Source: Steinernema hermaphroditum (lineage: Eukaryota > Nematoda > Chromadorea > Rhabditida > Steinernematidae). Taken from it: 64,000 nucleotides of DNA. The notes beneath the pieces are model-generated. The model did no database searches and was not told the origin of the DNA. It saw only the letters and a program-made list of their open reading frames with translations. The translations under genes were made by a program, and so were the position numbers. Where the stretch lies: positions 11,904,001 through 11,968,000 of the forward strand of contig CM059625.1 in the NCBI GenBank assembly GCA_030435675.1, written 5' to 3'. This document shows, piece by piece, positions 35,943-45,545 of this stretch. Each line of letters begins with the position of its first letter. Position 1 is the first letter of the stretch.

Positions 35943-37608
35943 ATGATGAAGTTGCTGTTTGTCGTGTCCTTTTCGATCTGTGTCTACCAGTCACTGCAGC
36001 ACCCGTTTCAGTTCTATCGGTAAGTTCCAGTTGGGTGCGCAGAGTAAATGTTAAATGCTGTCTAACGGCCCCTATTAAAGCATTACCAATTCGAGGGGTC
36101 AGAAATCGCCTTGTCCATGAGACACAAGTCGAAAAAACTTTTTGTGAAGGATCCAAAACTGGGCAAAGCACTTGTGAACAGAGGGACCAAACATTAGCGG
36201 TTGGAACGACGTCACCTGTCCTGCAAACGGATCACTTCATGCCAATGTGATTCATGAAAGTGCATTGTGTTAACGGTAGATCGCTCGCGTGCGTAGGCTA
36301 ATCACTTCCTTGAGTTCCAAAAGTAGCTTCGAACTAACTCACCGTGTTTGAGGAGGTGCGCATGACTTATTGACATAAAAGCCACAATCAAATGTAATGT
36401 GTCTCCGTCGAATTGTCATAAATGGGTGTACTTTAGTCAGAATGAACGCAGCGAGGTCGATTTAATCTGTCCTAAGTATGCGAGGGAGGCCATTGTCATG
36501 GTTATTGCCAAGAACCTCTTCAGAAAATATGCCCATCATCGCAGCGTTGCTATCAGCCATATGACGGGGGCCGATGACGCTACGAGTACATAAATCATTT
36601 GAAAATTTAAATCTTTAAAGACTTTAACACGCTTAAGCTGAAGATTCTCAAGAGGGCCAAAGTCACGCAATCCATCATTTGTTAGTCCTTGGTGTAGCAA
36701 AAAAAAACGATACGATTACGTCATTGGGAATTTTTGGACGCTTTGGAGAGATTCATTAGTTAGTCCATTGCGGATTTATCTAAGAATAGAAAACAAATAG
36801 AAAGGGCAAAGACTTGTTGCAAGTGCTATAGGAAACAGTCCAATTCCAAACCCAACCAGACTTAATTGAATTCAACAGTTGTTCAATTGCCTAATATAGG
36901 AGATTACCGGAAGTTTTCATAAAGACGCATTGTATTATTTGTCGAATGAATTGTGATTGACACACGTTTTAAAAATGCAAGCGAGATTTGAGAATATTTA
37001 ATTGCCTCCTGTAGGTCTGGTGAACTTTTCGACCTCAATTTAGAAGAGTACATACTAGGTGGTCGAAAACTAGACGTACGGTAGGCTTCAAGAACATCAA
37101 GACAATTCGGAAATATCCCTGTCAGATGGTTGTTTTTATTAGGGGATATGGTTTGACGTATTTGTGTACAACAATTCCAGGCCTACCAATAAAAAATGCA
37201 TAGTTGACATTTTGTTCTTACTCGTCCTTTTGCAGGTCGTCAAAGGGAGGTCTGGACGCTCGGTCAACCATCAAAACGGACGTCTTCCTGAGGAAGCTGA
37301 GCGCGATGCGGGCGCGGGCAGAGGAGCGAATGGCCAACAGAGAAGCTCTCCCCGACTCCGGTCTTCGAAAACCGAATTCGGAGCGAATGGGAAGGACGTG
37401 CTACTTCAGCCCTGTCCAATGCCTCATAGTTTGGCCCAAGGACAGGATAAGCAGCTACGTAGAGATCAATCAGGCGGGAATCGATGGTCTCAGCGGGGAC
37501 AATGTTCGACTTCCCCCCTTGCCCACGTATGACTCGTCGGTGAACATTGCCAGTCTCAATCACAACCTTTTGGAAGCGCTCAAGCCACGAAAGATCGAAC
37601 GTGGCTAA
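35943..37608 (+). CDS. Allatostatin-C-like neuropeptide precursor
   Basis: Secreted precursor of 149 residues from two exons (35943-36019 and 37236-37608) separated by a 1.2 kb intron. Signal peptide MMKLLFVVSFSICVYQSLQ is encoded by exon 1; a TTTCAG lies 8 bases before the ATG. In the middle of the precursor lies CYFSPVQC, a six-residue disulfide ring with the CYF-x-P spacing of arthropod C-type allatostatins (CYFNPISC). It follows an arginine-rich region (RKPNSERMGR) that could supply a cleavage site, though no classical KR dibasic directly flanks it. Only two cysteines occur in the mature part, which fits one ring. By family it would act on somatostatin/AST-C-type GPCRs. The peptide boundaries are inference. 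Confidence 0.7.
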
Positions 37609-37639
37609 TTGACGACGTTGTACATACTGTGGAAAACGA

Positions 37640-37645
37640 AATAAA
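37640..37645 (+). terminator. Poly(A) signal AATAAA of the neuropeptide gene
   Basis: AATAAA 32 bases after the stop codon of the allatostatin-C-like precursor, giving a very short 3' UTR. Confidence 0.6.
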
Positions 37646-37878
37646 TTCGTTTTTAGTTATGATACTTCTGTTAGTATGCTATGGATTGATAAATTAAAGT
37701 TGCCGATTGAAAGAAATTCGATTCTTTGTTCCTAGTAAGCCTTACCGCTTCTAAAAGTTTCGAACTTCTCTTCGAATTTTACTTATGCACAAAAGAAGGC
37801 TTTCTCGATAGCATGTGTGCGCAAGTCAGTAACCATCGAGCGAGTTTTCCAGATTCCCAATTCAAGAACAAGTCGAAA

Positions 37879-38346
37879 GGATGCGTAGAACTCATAAATT
37901 AGATGAAGGTTACAGACCATGGCGAACCGTTATTCACTTTTCTGGTCACTGGTCTAAAAAATCTAATATCGCCATAATTCTCTTTCCGACAAAAAACACC
38001 GAGGATACGAAGGAGTGCAGCGTCGACCACCGCGACATGAACCAAGAGCGCTACGAAATGGACGGAGAGGATGACCTCTGGGACAACAACAGTCGCTCTG
38101 GCTATGAACACGTCTGTAAGACTCATAGCTTCAGCTGAATGGACATTACTGAACCGTCGTTTAGCCGCTATCGAACAGACCGCCGTCATCGAACGATCCG
38201 AACGATGCTTTTCGAAGAAGCTTGTGAAGAAGTGCCCCAAGGGATCGTCGCCAAAGGAGACCGAAAGGAAACGCGTGCAGTTCGTGTGCGTCGAGCGCAG
38301 CTCTCCGGTGGTCCGTCACCCTCCCCCGCCAGACCGATCGCCTGAT
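37879..38346 (+). CDS. Small protein of unknown function (two exons, start uncertain)
   Basis: Two exons join across a 49-base GT-AG intron at 38113-38161 in matching phase. The first exon part is acidic (DGEDDLWDNNSRSGYEH) and the second is basic with three cysteines (RCFSKKLVKKCPKG, then FVCVERSS) and a proline-rich end. The upstream limit is unclear: the ATG at 37879 opens the frame, yet the sequence between it and about 38000 is not convincingly coding, and an ACAG acceptor near 37915 offers another start. AATAAA follows at 38477. No family was recognised; a secreted or nuclear small protein cannot be told apart. Confidence 0.4.
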
Positions 38347-38349
38347 TGA

Positions 38350-39094
38350 AGAATGGAGACTCGACATCATCAACCGTTTCAACAAGAGCATTCAACAAGA
38401 GATACCTGTTCTTTGTGAGGCCTAAGGGCTCAATTTCATTTCTATCAGTAAAAGACATTTCTGTATGAATTCTTTCAATAAACAAATGTTTTCTGTATAA
38501 AGTGCGTAAAAACCCTATACACCTTTCGAAAGAGCGTCGAAAATGATGACGGACAACTTGCAGTATCCAATTCCACCGGTCCATATTGATAGCCTCACCC
38601 TGTGGAAAGCCTGTTTTTATCCATCCTGAATTAAGAGTACAACAACATGCTACAGTAAATAACGCTGAGAATTGATATTTAGCAGATTTAAGTGTGATTT
38701 GGCCAATCCCCAGGTGGTTTGGGATTTCAAAACCTTTAAATTTGTAATAGCAGTTCCAGAAAACTAGGAACTTGCGAATTGTTATTGAAAAGTCACCACA
38801 CAAATCGTGCAAATACTATACATTATCTGTTTCGACACTGAAAATTTCTCCACTGAAAAGTCAATGAGTAGCGTATTCTTTTGTTCGAAGCTGTTAAAAC
38901 TACAGGCCTCGCCCTTCGGGCTCGCTTTAAATCAATAGGCATAGTCCTAAGCCGTAGTCTAAACCAAGCCTGTATGCGCAAAAATGAATGCGGTACGCGC
39001 CTTTGGCTCGCTCGGAACTTTAAATATCTAGGCGACGATATGAAAAAAGTGCTTCCGTTCTCTCACTTAAACGGGTTTTATCGGTGCCCGGACA
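38350..39094. other. Gene-free left flank of the repeat island
   Basis: Contains the presumed poly(A) signal AATAAA at 38477-38482 and AT-rich sequence. A segment around 38925-38975 with AGGCATAGTCCTAAG recurs at about 39305-39325, so the repeat island starts near 38.9 kb. A minus-strand frame at 38186-38812 is the shadow of the small gene plus non-coding sequence. Confidence 0.4.
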
Positions 39095-39275
39095 TTTGCG
39101 TCACCGACACTTGCGCCATTTTTTTTTCAGCCACTTTTTTGATCTCACCACGGAAAGCCTTTTAGCTTGAACCCTTTAAATTTTAAACGGAGACTATGCA
39201 AACATGTTGTGTTCAGATTTGTTTTGTGTTCAGATGAAGCATGTTGCGTTCAAAAACCGCCAAACAGCCAAAACC
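39095..39275 (+). repeat. Repeat family B, copy 1
   Basis: About 175 bases that are nearly identical to 43040-43225 in the same orientation. Shared landmarks are TTGCGCCA(C)TTTTTTTTCAGCC, the CTTTTAGCTTGAACCC block, a TTTAAATTTTAAACGG block and ends with GCGTTCAAAAACCGCCAAA. No coding potential or terminal inverted repeat was seen, so this is probably part of a longer non-autonomous element. Confidence 0.75.
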
Positions 39276-39344
39276 ACCAAATATCGCGCTGGATCGATTT
39301 CAATCCATAGGCATAGTCCTAAGTCGGAGCCTAAGCCTAAACTG

Positions 39345-39479
39345 TTGACCAGCGAAGAAATTTCAGCGATGGAGCGTACTCGTTGACGTGTTCAGAAAGC
39401 TTCACATCCTGCGCTATCGGAATAGAGATGAACTCTTCGAGAGTGAAACCTATTCTTCCACCAAGATACAGCGATTTTC
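39345..39479 (-). pseudogene. 3' fragment of a paralogue of the orphan gene at 40902
   Basis: Read on the minus strand this piece encodes RKSLYLGGRIGFTLEEF then SEHVNEYAPSLKFLRWST, closely matching RKSLRLGGRIGFTDEEL then SEHVNEFASWLKSFRWTT of the intact gene at 40902-41846, in opposite orientation. It ends in a stop just after the matching region and is cut on its upstream side by the mariner element. No upstream part of the paralogue was found beyond the mariner, so the copy is a decayed fragment. Confidence 0.8.
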
Positions 39480-39481
39480 TA

Positions 39482-40406
39482 TTAGGTTGGGGAATAAGTT
39501 CGTGCGGTTTTTTTTGTCGATCAAAAAACGAACTTTTATGGAACAATAATAATAAGGTATTAATCAATAATATATTCACCGTTGTTGTCCACGACCTGCA
39601 TCCACCAGTTCATCGATTTCTATACTCTAAAAATCGGCAGGTCTGGAGTCAAAGAAGTCGTTGATCCAAGTTTGGAGTGCTTCGTAATTTTCGAACGAAA
39701 CACCCATCATATGATTTGACAGCGAGAGGAACAGATGACAGTTCGTTGGTGCTAAGTTTGGAGAATACGGTGGGTGTGCAACAATCTTCCACTTCTGCTG
39801 TTCGAGTGCGGTCTTAACCACTTTTGCAATTTTGGGGGGTGCGCTGTCGGGAAACAGGGTGACTTGGGCTTCATGATTCGACTTTTTCTGCTGGATTGCG
39901 TTGATCACGCGCTTTGGCTGGCCGGTGTGCAGGTGTCGGTCGGCCGTCTTGTTCGTATCCAGAATTTCCCACCGCCGCAAATCTTCAAAATCCCACCATA
40001 AAATGGCCATTTTGTCCATTTTCGCTTCGTTATAGACTGCTTTTTCTATCGACCTCGTCTCCTGAAGCTGCCCATTGTTTCCTTTGATCTTTATTCACAT
40101 CTAGGTCCCACTTCTCATCGCCCTTTACAGTTTTATACAAAAAACTACGCATGAATACACGTATTCCTCGATGAGGGGGAGGCAACGAATATCACCTGTC
40201 GTAAATGGTGCTTTTTACCTCCTGGAAACTCCATCTCAATATCTTGAAATTCAGACACAGTGCGACTATAAAATAAAAAGTGTCACCGCACTTTTGTAGA
40301 GCAGAGATAGCTCTTTCAAACAATATGTTACAATCTGCGGCACAACAAAAAAAAATACTGAAAAAGCGCAGATTAAAAAACCGCACGAACTTATTCCCCA
40401 ACCTAA
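39482..40406 (-). mobile_element. Internally deleted mariner element with intact terminal repeats
   Basis: Class II element of 925 bases flanked by TA duplications (39480-39481 and 40407-40408). Both ends read TTAGGTTGGGGAATAAG and continue identically for about 32 bases, a perfect inverted repeat. The minus strand holds the 3' part of a mariner transposase: a GDEKW-type block near 40110, the frame at 40019-39627 with AHPPYSPNLAPTN, and WWD-like start. Full mariners are about 1.3 kb, so the N-terminal third is missing. The catalytic triad is broken: the second Asp motif reads PDSAPP and the third, normally APSDYHLF, reads APTNCHLF. It therefore cannot encode active transposase but may still be mobilised in trans. 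Confidence 0.9.
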
Positions 40407-40901
40407 TATTATTACCTGCTGCGCTTGATTTCTGGCTCGTCGGAGCGATGTTCTTCCATGTCGTAGCCACCACTTGAACCTACGAAACCTCTTCTTCTTG
40501 TCGCGCGCCCCCAGACTACATATTTCCTTAAACTAACCGTTCAGAAAGCGGATTCATAGCACAGGAGGAGTAAGACGAAAGAATCGAGAATAGGTGCTGT
40601 TCACGCATATCGTGTCGAGACCACTCCGCGTTTATCACGACTCGCTTATGTCGTGCCGCTCTTGTGACGCGCCGCGTAGACGTCTAACATTCTTATTTCA
40701 TTTTGCGTTCTCTTTGCACTATCCGAGATGCACATAATACTTTTATTTCTGTTTCTTGCCACGATTCAATTTCGCACCAAGTTCCGATTGCCATTATTGA
40801 TTACTCAGATCTCAAATAATTGCTGCTCGTTTATTTAAGTTATCGCAACGCTAGACTCGGTTTGTTCTTTAGCACCTCTGCTTCCAGGTTTTTTGTGTAT
40901 C

Positions 40902-41846
40902 ATGGACTCTGTCCCTTACGTCTTCTGCGACAATGTATTGGCGTCGCTCGATCTTCTAAGATGCGACTACGCCGAAATCGCCAAGCACCTTTCGGAGCCA
41001 TGGGGCTCACTCGCCGCGAAGTACAGTAGAAACGTAGAGCATTTTCGCGTCTGGATTGTCGAAGCTGAAGGATTTTGGTGGTGTAGTCTTTTCGGAAGTG
41101 ACAGGGAAGTCGTTCGCAGCTACCCTAATTCGCTCGCCGACCTTCTATCGATGGATCGTCGTTTTATAAGAATTGCGGGAATGTCCCTCAGTTCGCAAGT
41201 TAACAACAAACGGAACTTCAGATGTTCAAGGGAAGAACTTACTCGAAAACTGCTCCCGTTTTTGGCTCTACGTATGCGAAAATCTTCGACGATAGACTTA
41301 ACGACGGAGTCCGCGGAGAAAACTGTAATTGCATGTATGGATGCAGTTCACCAGTGTTATAATATCGCTTCCCTGTGTCTTCCTTTCTGCGCCTCAAAAA
41401 GCATGGACTTTCTTGCTGAGCAGTTGAAAAACAACTCCAACCTTAAGAGCTTACAACTCTTCCCAAATTGGAAAGCGAATGAGGACTTAGAAGATCTTCT
41501 TGTTACATTCATAAACGAGCGGGTAGAACTGAGAATCAGACTCACTCAACAAAAAAACCTGCAGTCACCGCTTAAAGTAACAATCAAAATGATCAAAGCG
41601 GCCCGTGATTCATGGAAGAGATCGCATTATAGAAAATCGCTGCGTCTTGGTGGAAGAATAGGATTCACTGACGAAGAGTTAATCTCTATGTCGTTATCCC
41701 CGAATGTGAGGTTTTCCGAACACGTCAACGAGTTCGCTTCGTGGCTAAAATCGTTTCGCTGGACAACAGCGGAGGGCTTGTTTATGGATGTGGAACTGAA
41801 TCTCGGATTGGATATAGTGGTTATAACAACTTCGGACCGTATGTAG
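40902..41846 (+). CDS. Orphan single-exon protein, MDSVP family, 314 residues
   Basis: Intact uninterrupted frame from the ATG at 40902, with CTTCCAG 14 bases upstream as a possible trans-splice site. The longer frame to 40893 begins at a GTG and is not used. The start MDSVPYVFCDNVLASLDL resembles members of large nematode lineage-expanded families of unknown function that begin with MDSVP, but I cannot name one. No signal peptide, membrane span or catalytic motif is visible; leucine-rich stretches (SNLKSLQLFPNWK) hint at an LRR/FTH-like helical-repeat fold, as in nematode F-box relatives. It sits alone in a transposon-rich island with a decayed inverted paralogue 1.4 kb away, typical for fast-evolving duplicated genes. 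Confidence 0.65.
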   Translation: MDSVPYVFCDNVLASLDLLRCDYAEIAKHLSEPWGSLAAKYSRNVEHFRVWIVEAEGFWWCSLFGSDREVVRSYPNSLADLLSMDRRFIRIAGMSLSSQVNNKRNFRCSREELTRKLLPFLALRMRKSSTIDLTTESAEKTVIACMDAVHQCYNIASLCLPFCASKSMDFLAEQLKNNSNLKSLQLFPNWKANEDLEDLLVTFINERVELRIRLTQQKNLQSPLKVTIKMIKAARDSWKRSHYRKSLRLGGRIGFTDEELISMSLSPNVRFSEHVNEFASWLKSFRWTTAEGLFMDVELNLGLDIVVITTSDRM

Positions 41847-42299
41847 TTCTCCCATGTCTCAATGTCTCGATTATATTTCTCGTAAATGCCCGATCTATGC
41901 TGTACACGAACATCTGCTAGAGGTCAGCTTGGAAACATGCTGTCTCGCGAGGTATCTCGCGTATCACTTTGGGTGGTTCCTTTGTAAGTATATCGAGAAG
42001 ATATCCAAAATATTTATGTACATACCACATGTTTTCTGTCTTGCTTTGATTAAATGGGAAACAAATCTCGAAGCTGATACACGCAAAAACCGTATTAGAG
42101 ATGAGGCTCCTCTTAGGCACGTTGATGTTCCTCCTCTGGCTGGTGTTCTGACTGTGACAAATGGTGACGTTTCCACTGGGCGTCGGGCAGCACGCGGCTG
42201 AAGTATAATATTGCATTGTAACATCGATTATCACTCGCTCTCTCTCTGAGGCAGCGATCGGTCGGGTCGTCCACTCGCTCTCTCTCTCTGAGGATGTCT
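41847..42299. other. Gene-free spacer in the repeat island
   Basis: AT-rich sequence after the orphan gene, with two direct copies of CACTCGCTCTCTCTCT(CT)GAGG at about 42233 and 42271 just before the family A element. Nothing else recognised. Confidence 0.4.
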
Positions 42300-42741
42300 G
42301 AGCCGAATGAGTTAAGTGAGCGGTCGTTCTCGGCCGTCGCTGTTGGCGCAATGATCTCCCCGGCTCCCAGAAGGCCTGGAACACCAGGGAGCCGTAGTTC
42401 CACCGTCTCGCCAAGAAGCTCGTCATGACTGCCCGACTCTACCCGCGCCAGAGAAGCCGAAGAAGCGTTGCAACTCCGAAGTCCGCGCCGCCAGCCGAAC
42501 CGAAGATGCCCCTCCGTTCCGTTCGCTGTTCTCCGCCGCCGCGCCACTTCCGGAATCAACTCTTCACGACTTCGACGCCCGCGCATACTGATGGGAACGC
42601 TGGATTCTCTTCGGATTCGTCTGCTCCACCGAAACCAGAAGAAAATCAGCGGCTACGGTGTGACTTTGTTCTTCTTTGTGCATTTATGAGACGTCCTACA
42701 CGGCGTAAGCCGTTGATTCGGGAAGATAAATCGTGTAAAAA
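42300..42741 (+). mobile_element. Repeat family A, copy A2
   Basis: Near-identical to copy A3 and a relative of A1. It holds the core CGGCTCCC (42361-42368) with GGGAGCCG (42387-42394), and TGGAAC (42377-42382) with GTTCCA (42397-42402). The 3' hairpin ACGGC-GTAA-GCCGT is at 42700-42713, followed by TGATTCGGGAAGATAAA and an A-rich end near 42741. The left end is less certain than in A1. A short frame from the ATG at 42297 is open on the plus strand for 44 codons, and longer open frames exist on the minus strand, but none is kept across all copies. Confidence 0.7.
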
Positions 42742-43039
42742 AACATCGATTATTTTCCTTTGATTTTTGCCCCAACAAGGCCAGCAAAATGGCGGTTACG
42801 TCCCGTGCGTCTTTTTCATTGAGCCGTGCGTATGACGTCATTTTTGCCCCGCTCGTGCGTCCAAAAAGTATGTGACGGCCTTAAAGGACGAGAGAAGTTG
42901 GTTCTATTAGGGAGAAGTGACAAAAATAGTATCTAGATTGACAATATGGTATTTATTTTGAAAGAATGGTATTTAGATTGACAAAACTGAACTAAGATTG
43001 ACAGAATTAAATTTCACTGATAAAACGGTACTAGGACTT

Positions 43040-43225
43040 TTGCGCCACCGACTTTTGCGCCACCAACATTTGCGCCACTTTTTTTTCAGCCACTTTTTGA
43101 TCTCACCACGAAAAGCCTTTTAGCTTGAACCCTTTAAATTTTAAACGGAGACTATGGAAACATGTTGTGTTCAGATTTGTTTTGTGTTCAGATGAAGCAT
43201 GTTGCGTTCAAAAACCGCCAAAGAC
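43040..43225 (+). repeat. Repeat family B, copy 2
   Basis: Second copy of the sequence at 39095-39275, same orientation, with only scattered differences. It is preceded by a small internal triplication of a CTTTTGCGCCACC(G/A)A unit at 43035-43080. It abuts the C-terminal remnant of the Harbinger transposase. Confidence 0.75.
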
Positions 43226-43235
43226 AAAACCGCCG

Positions 43236-44318
43236 GAAAAGAAACCGCCAAACAGTCAGTAGCCTTCTGTAGCCTTCCTCAAATCGGCGGTGCAGAGATG
43301 AATTCCTCAGCACGCGGCACTCGTTGACGGACCCAGGCCATCGGCCAGATACATATATGAAATTTAAGTCGGGACCACATGCTGCCATAACGTTAAGGGT
43401 TGGCGCCGTCGTTGTTGGCGCAATGATCGCCCCGGCTCCCAGAAGGCCTGGAACACCAGGGAGCCGTAGTTCCACCGTCTCGCCAAAAAGCCTGTCACGA
43501 CCGCCCGACTCTACCCGCGCCGCCAGAGAAGCCGAAGAAGCGTTGCAACTCCGAAGTCCGCGCGGCCAGCCGAACCGAAGATGACTCTCCGCTCCGTTGG
43601 CTCTACTCCACCGCTATTCCACTTCCGGAATCAGCTCTTCACGACTTCGATGCCCGCGCAAACTAATGGGAACGCTGCATTCTATTCGGATTCGTCTGCT
43701 CCACCGAAATCAGAAAAAATCAGCGACCACGGTCTGACTCTGTTCTTCTTTGTGCATATATGAGACGTCCTGCACGGCGTAAGCCGTTGATTCGGGAAGA
43801 TAAATCGTGTAAATCGCTTTGATCGGAATGAGCGTCCCGTCTATAGCCCCACAAATACTGTGAACCTTCGCTATGCGATAGAAGCCATAGGCCATGGCTT
43901 GGCAATCATCCGTCCTCGCTGGCCAGTTGATGTTTTCGAATAAAGCAGCGTTTATCTCTTGCATTACTTGTCGGAGAGCCCGACAAACTGAGGCTTTGCA
44001 CGCTCCTTGCGCGTCGCCGTCAATGTAGTAGAAGCAGCCTTGAAAAGATTTCATCGTAACCATATGAAACAACCACTTACCGGATGCGTAAAAACGAAGG
44101 GCGGGTAGAATTTTCTGCTTAGACGACAACGCGTTACGACGAAAAGTTTGCGGCCGAAGACGGCGACCGATGACGCGAAGCAGTTCTTCGGTTTGTGATT
44201 GAGTTAATCGAAATCGTTCGCGGAAAAGTGCGGGTTCCATGTAGTTTTCTTCAAGTCGGACGATCCGTCGCTGTTCTACGGCCTCCGGCCCTTCATCTTC
44301 GGAGGACGAGGTAATCAT
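43236..44318 (-). pseudogene. PIF/Harbinger transposase, split by a family A element
   Basis: Remains of a HARBI1-like nuclease gene, read on the minus strand. The N-terminal part (44318 to about 43820) starts MITSSSEDEGPEAVE, includes a helix-rich DNA-binding region (RLTQSQTEELLRVIGRRL) and stops just after GAIDGTLIPIKA, which carries the first catalytic Asp. The C-terminal part resumes at about 43400 with LNVMAACGPDLNFIYVSGRW then PGSVNECRVLRNSSLHRRF, the region with the second acidic residue. Between them lies a family A element, and about 20 codons at the junction are missing. The third catalytic region was not found. The frame ahead of the break is undamaged, so the insertion may be fairly young. 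Confidence 0.85.
43403..43820 (+). mobile_element. Repeat family A, copy A3, inserted in a Harbinger transposase
   Basis: 5'-shortened copy, placed on the strand opposite to the transposase. Core arms CGGCTCCC (43433-43440) and GGGAGCCG (43459-43466), inner pair TGGAAC (43449-43454) and GTTCCA (43469-43474), and 3' hairpin at 43774-43787 are all intact. It ends GATAAATCGTGTAAAT at about 43820. Sequence agreement with A2 runs over about 400 bases, starting near CCGTCG(T/C)TGTTGGCGC. No clear target-site duplication was found. Confidence 0.75.
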
Positions 44319-45545
44319 TGTATAATCCCTGGAAATAACGTAAAGGTGAGTCGAAAACGTGCAAAAGCTACAGAAGAGAACAAGCTAGTCACGAAAGAGT
44401 GAAAGCACAAGAAAAAATACAGAAGAGACATGAAAAACGCCATCTATTTGACGACTTGTGGATTTCCCCACCTCCTCCGACCCATGTGGGGAAAATCGAC
44501 ACAATTGTGCCTCAATTGTGTGCGGAATTGTGGTTACAGAAACCGCTTGCGAAATCCGCAATTCCACAATTGTGGTTAAAGATATCGGCAATTGCGAATT
44601 GTGTCTCAATTGGGGCGAATTGTGTCTCCCACGTTTTCTCACGCCTTTCCACGTTTTCCCACGCCTTCCCACTTTTCCCATGGCTAGCCACACTACACTC
44701 CCCATGGCTAACCACGATTTCCCGTGGCTAACCCCTGTTTCTCATTGTTAGCAACATCTTCTTATTGCAACATCTTCTCATTCCCAGCGCTAGCCATGTT
44801 TTCCACGCTTCTCCCACGACATCTGCCACAGCCACTGCCACAGCCACGTTTTAGACCTATCCGTTCTTTAATTTCTGTGGTGAATACAATTTGAGAAAAT
44901 CATTTAAAACTACATTCTTCAACAGACCGCAGAGCTCCAGTTTTGGTTTTCAATGGCCCTTCCAATAGAGTGTACTTCTGCATAAAATCTATTTGGGTGA
45001 AGGCAATATTGTTTTGCGGACTGTAGAGTCCATGGTGCACAACAGTCCTTTCCATGCAAAAGTAATTGATGAAAAATTGTGGATGTTGGAAGATTGTCGC
45101 TTGAATTGAACTCAAGTTGTATTTACTCGGTCTAAACGATGATGCAAGAAAAATGAGAAAATACTTGTTCCTGTTGAAATGGCTGCACAAATGTGATCTT
45201 TTTGTACGCCTTTCTGACTCCCTGCCGCTCACACAGAGGTCTCTGAATCAGCGATACTTGCGTAGCACGTCGCACGTCATTCTTGTGCATACTTAACGAC
45301 CGTAATATAAATGCATTTACAATCGATCGTCATAAAACCCGCTATGCAATTATTTTTCCAATTATGCGCTTGTGTGGAAGATGTATCAAAGCTGCTGGTC
45401 ACTTTCGTGGTCGAAGACGATCTCCTCGAACTGTGTGTTTGTGGAGGACTGAGTTGAGGAGTCCGCTGCACGTATCCACATCTCGAAGACGTTTATTTGG
45501 GTGGCCAGAGTCTGAAAGAAGGAGTTCAGCATCATAGCGTCGGGC
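44319..45545. other. Low-complexity stretch and gene-free spacer
   Basis: From 44500 to 44620 the motif AATTGTG and its complement recur many times and include the palindrome CCACAATTGTGG. From 44620 to 44860 the sequence is built from degenerate CCACG(C/T)TTTCC and CCATGGCTA(G/A)CCAC units. A minus-strand frame of 110 codons at 44900-45232 has no recognised family and no start context. These look like satellite-like remnants near the end of the repeat island. Confidence 0.45.

Noticed and set aside
42361..42402. HDV-like ribozyme for the family A core
   Set aside because: The crossing stems recall the HDV fold, but the P3 hairpin between them and the P1.1/P4 elements are missing on both strands.
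42113..42586. 157-codon minus-strand frame across repeat A2
   Set aside because: Extends beyond the repeat and is not preserved in copies A1 or A3; it is a by-product of GC-rich repeat sequence.
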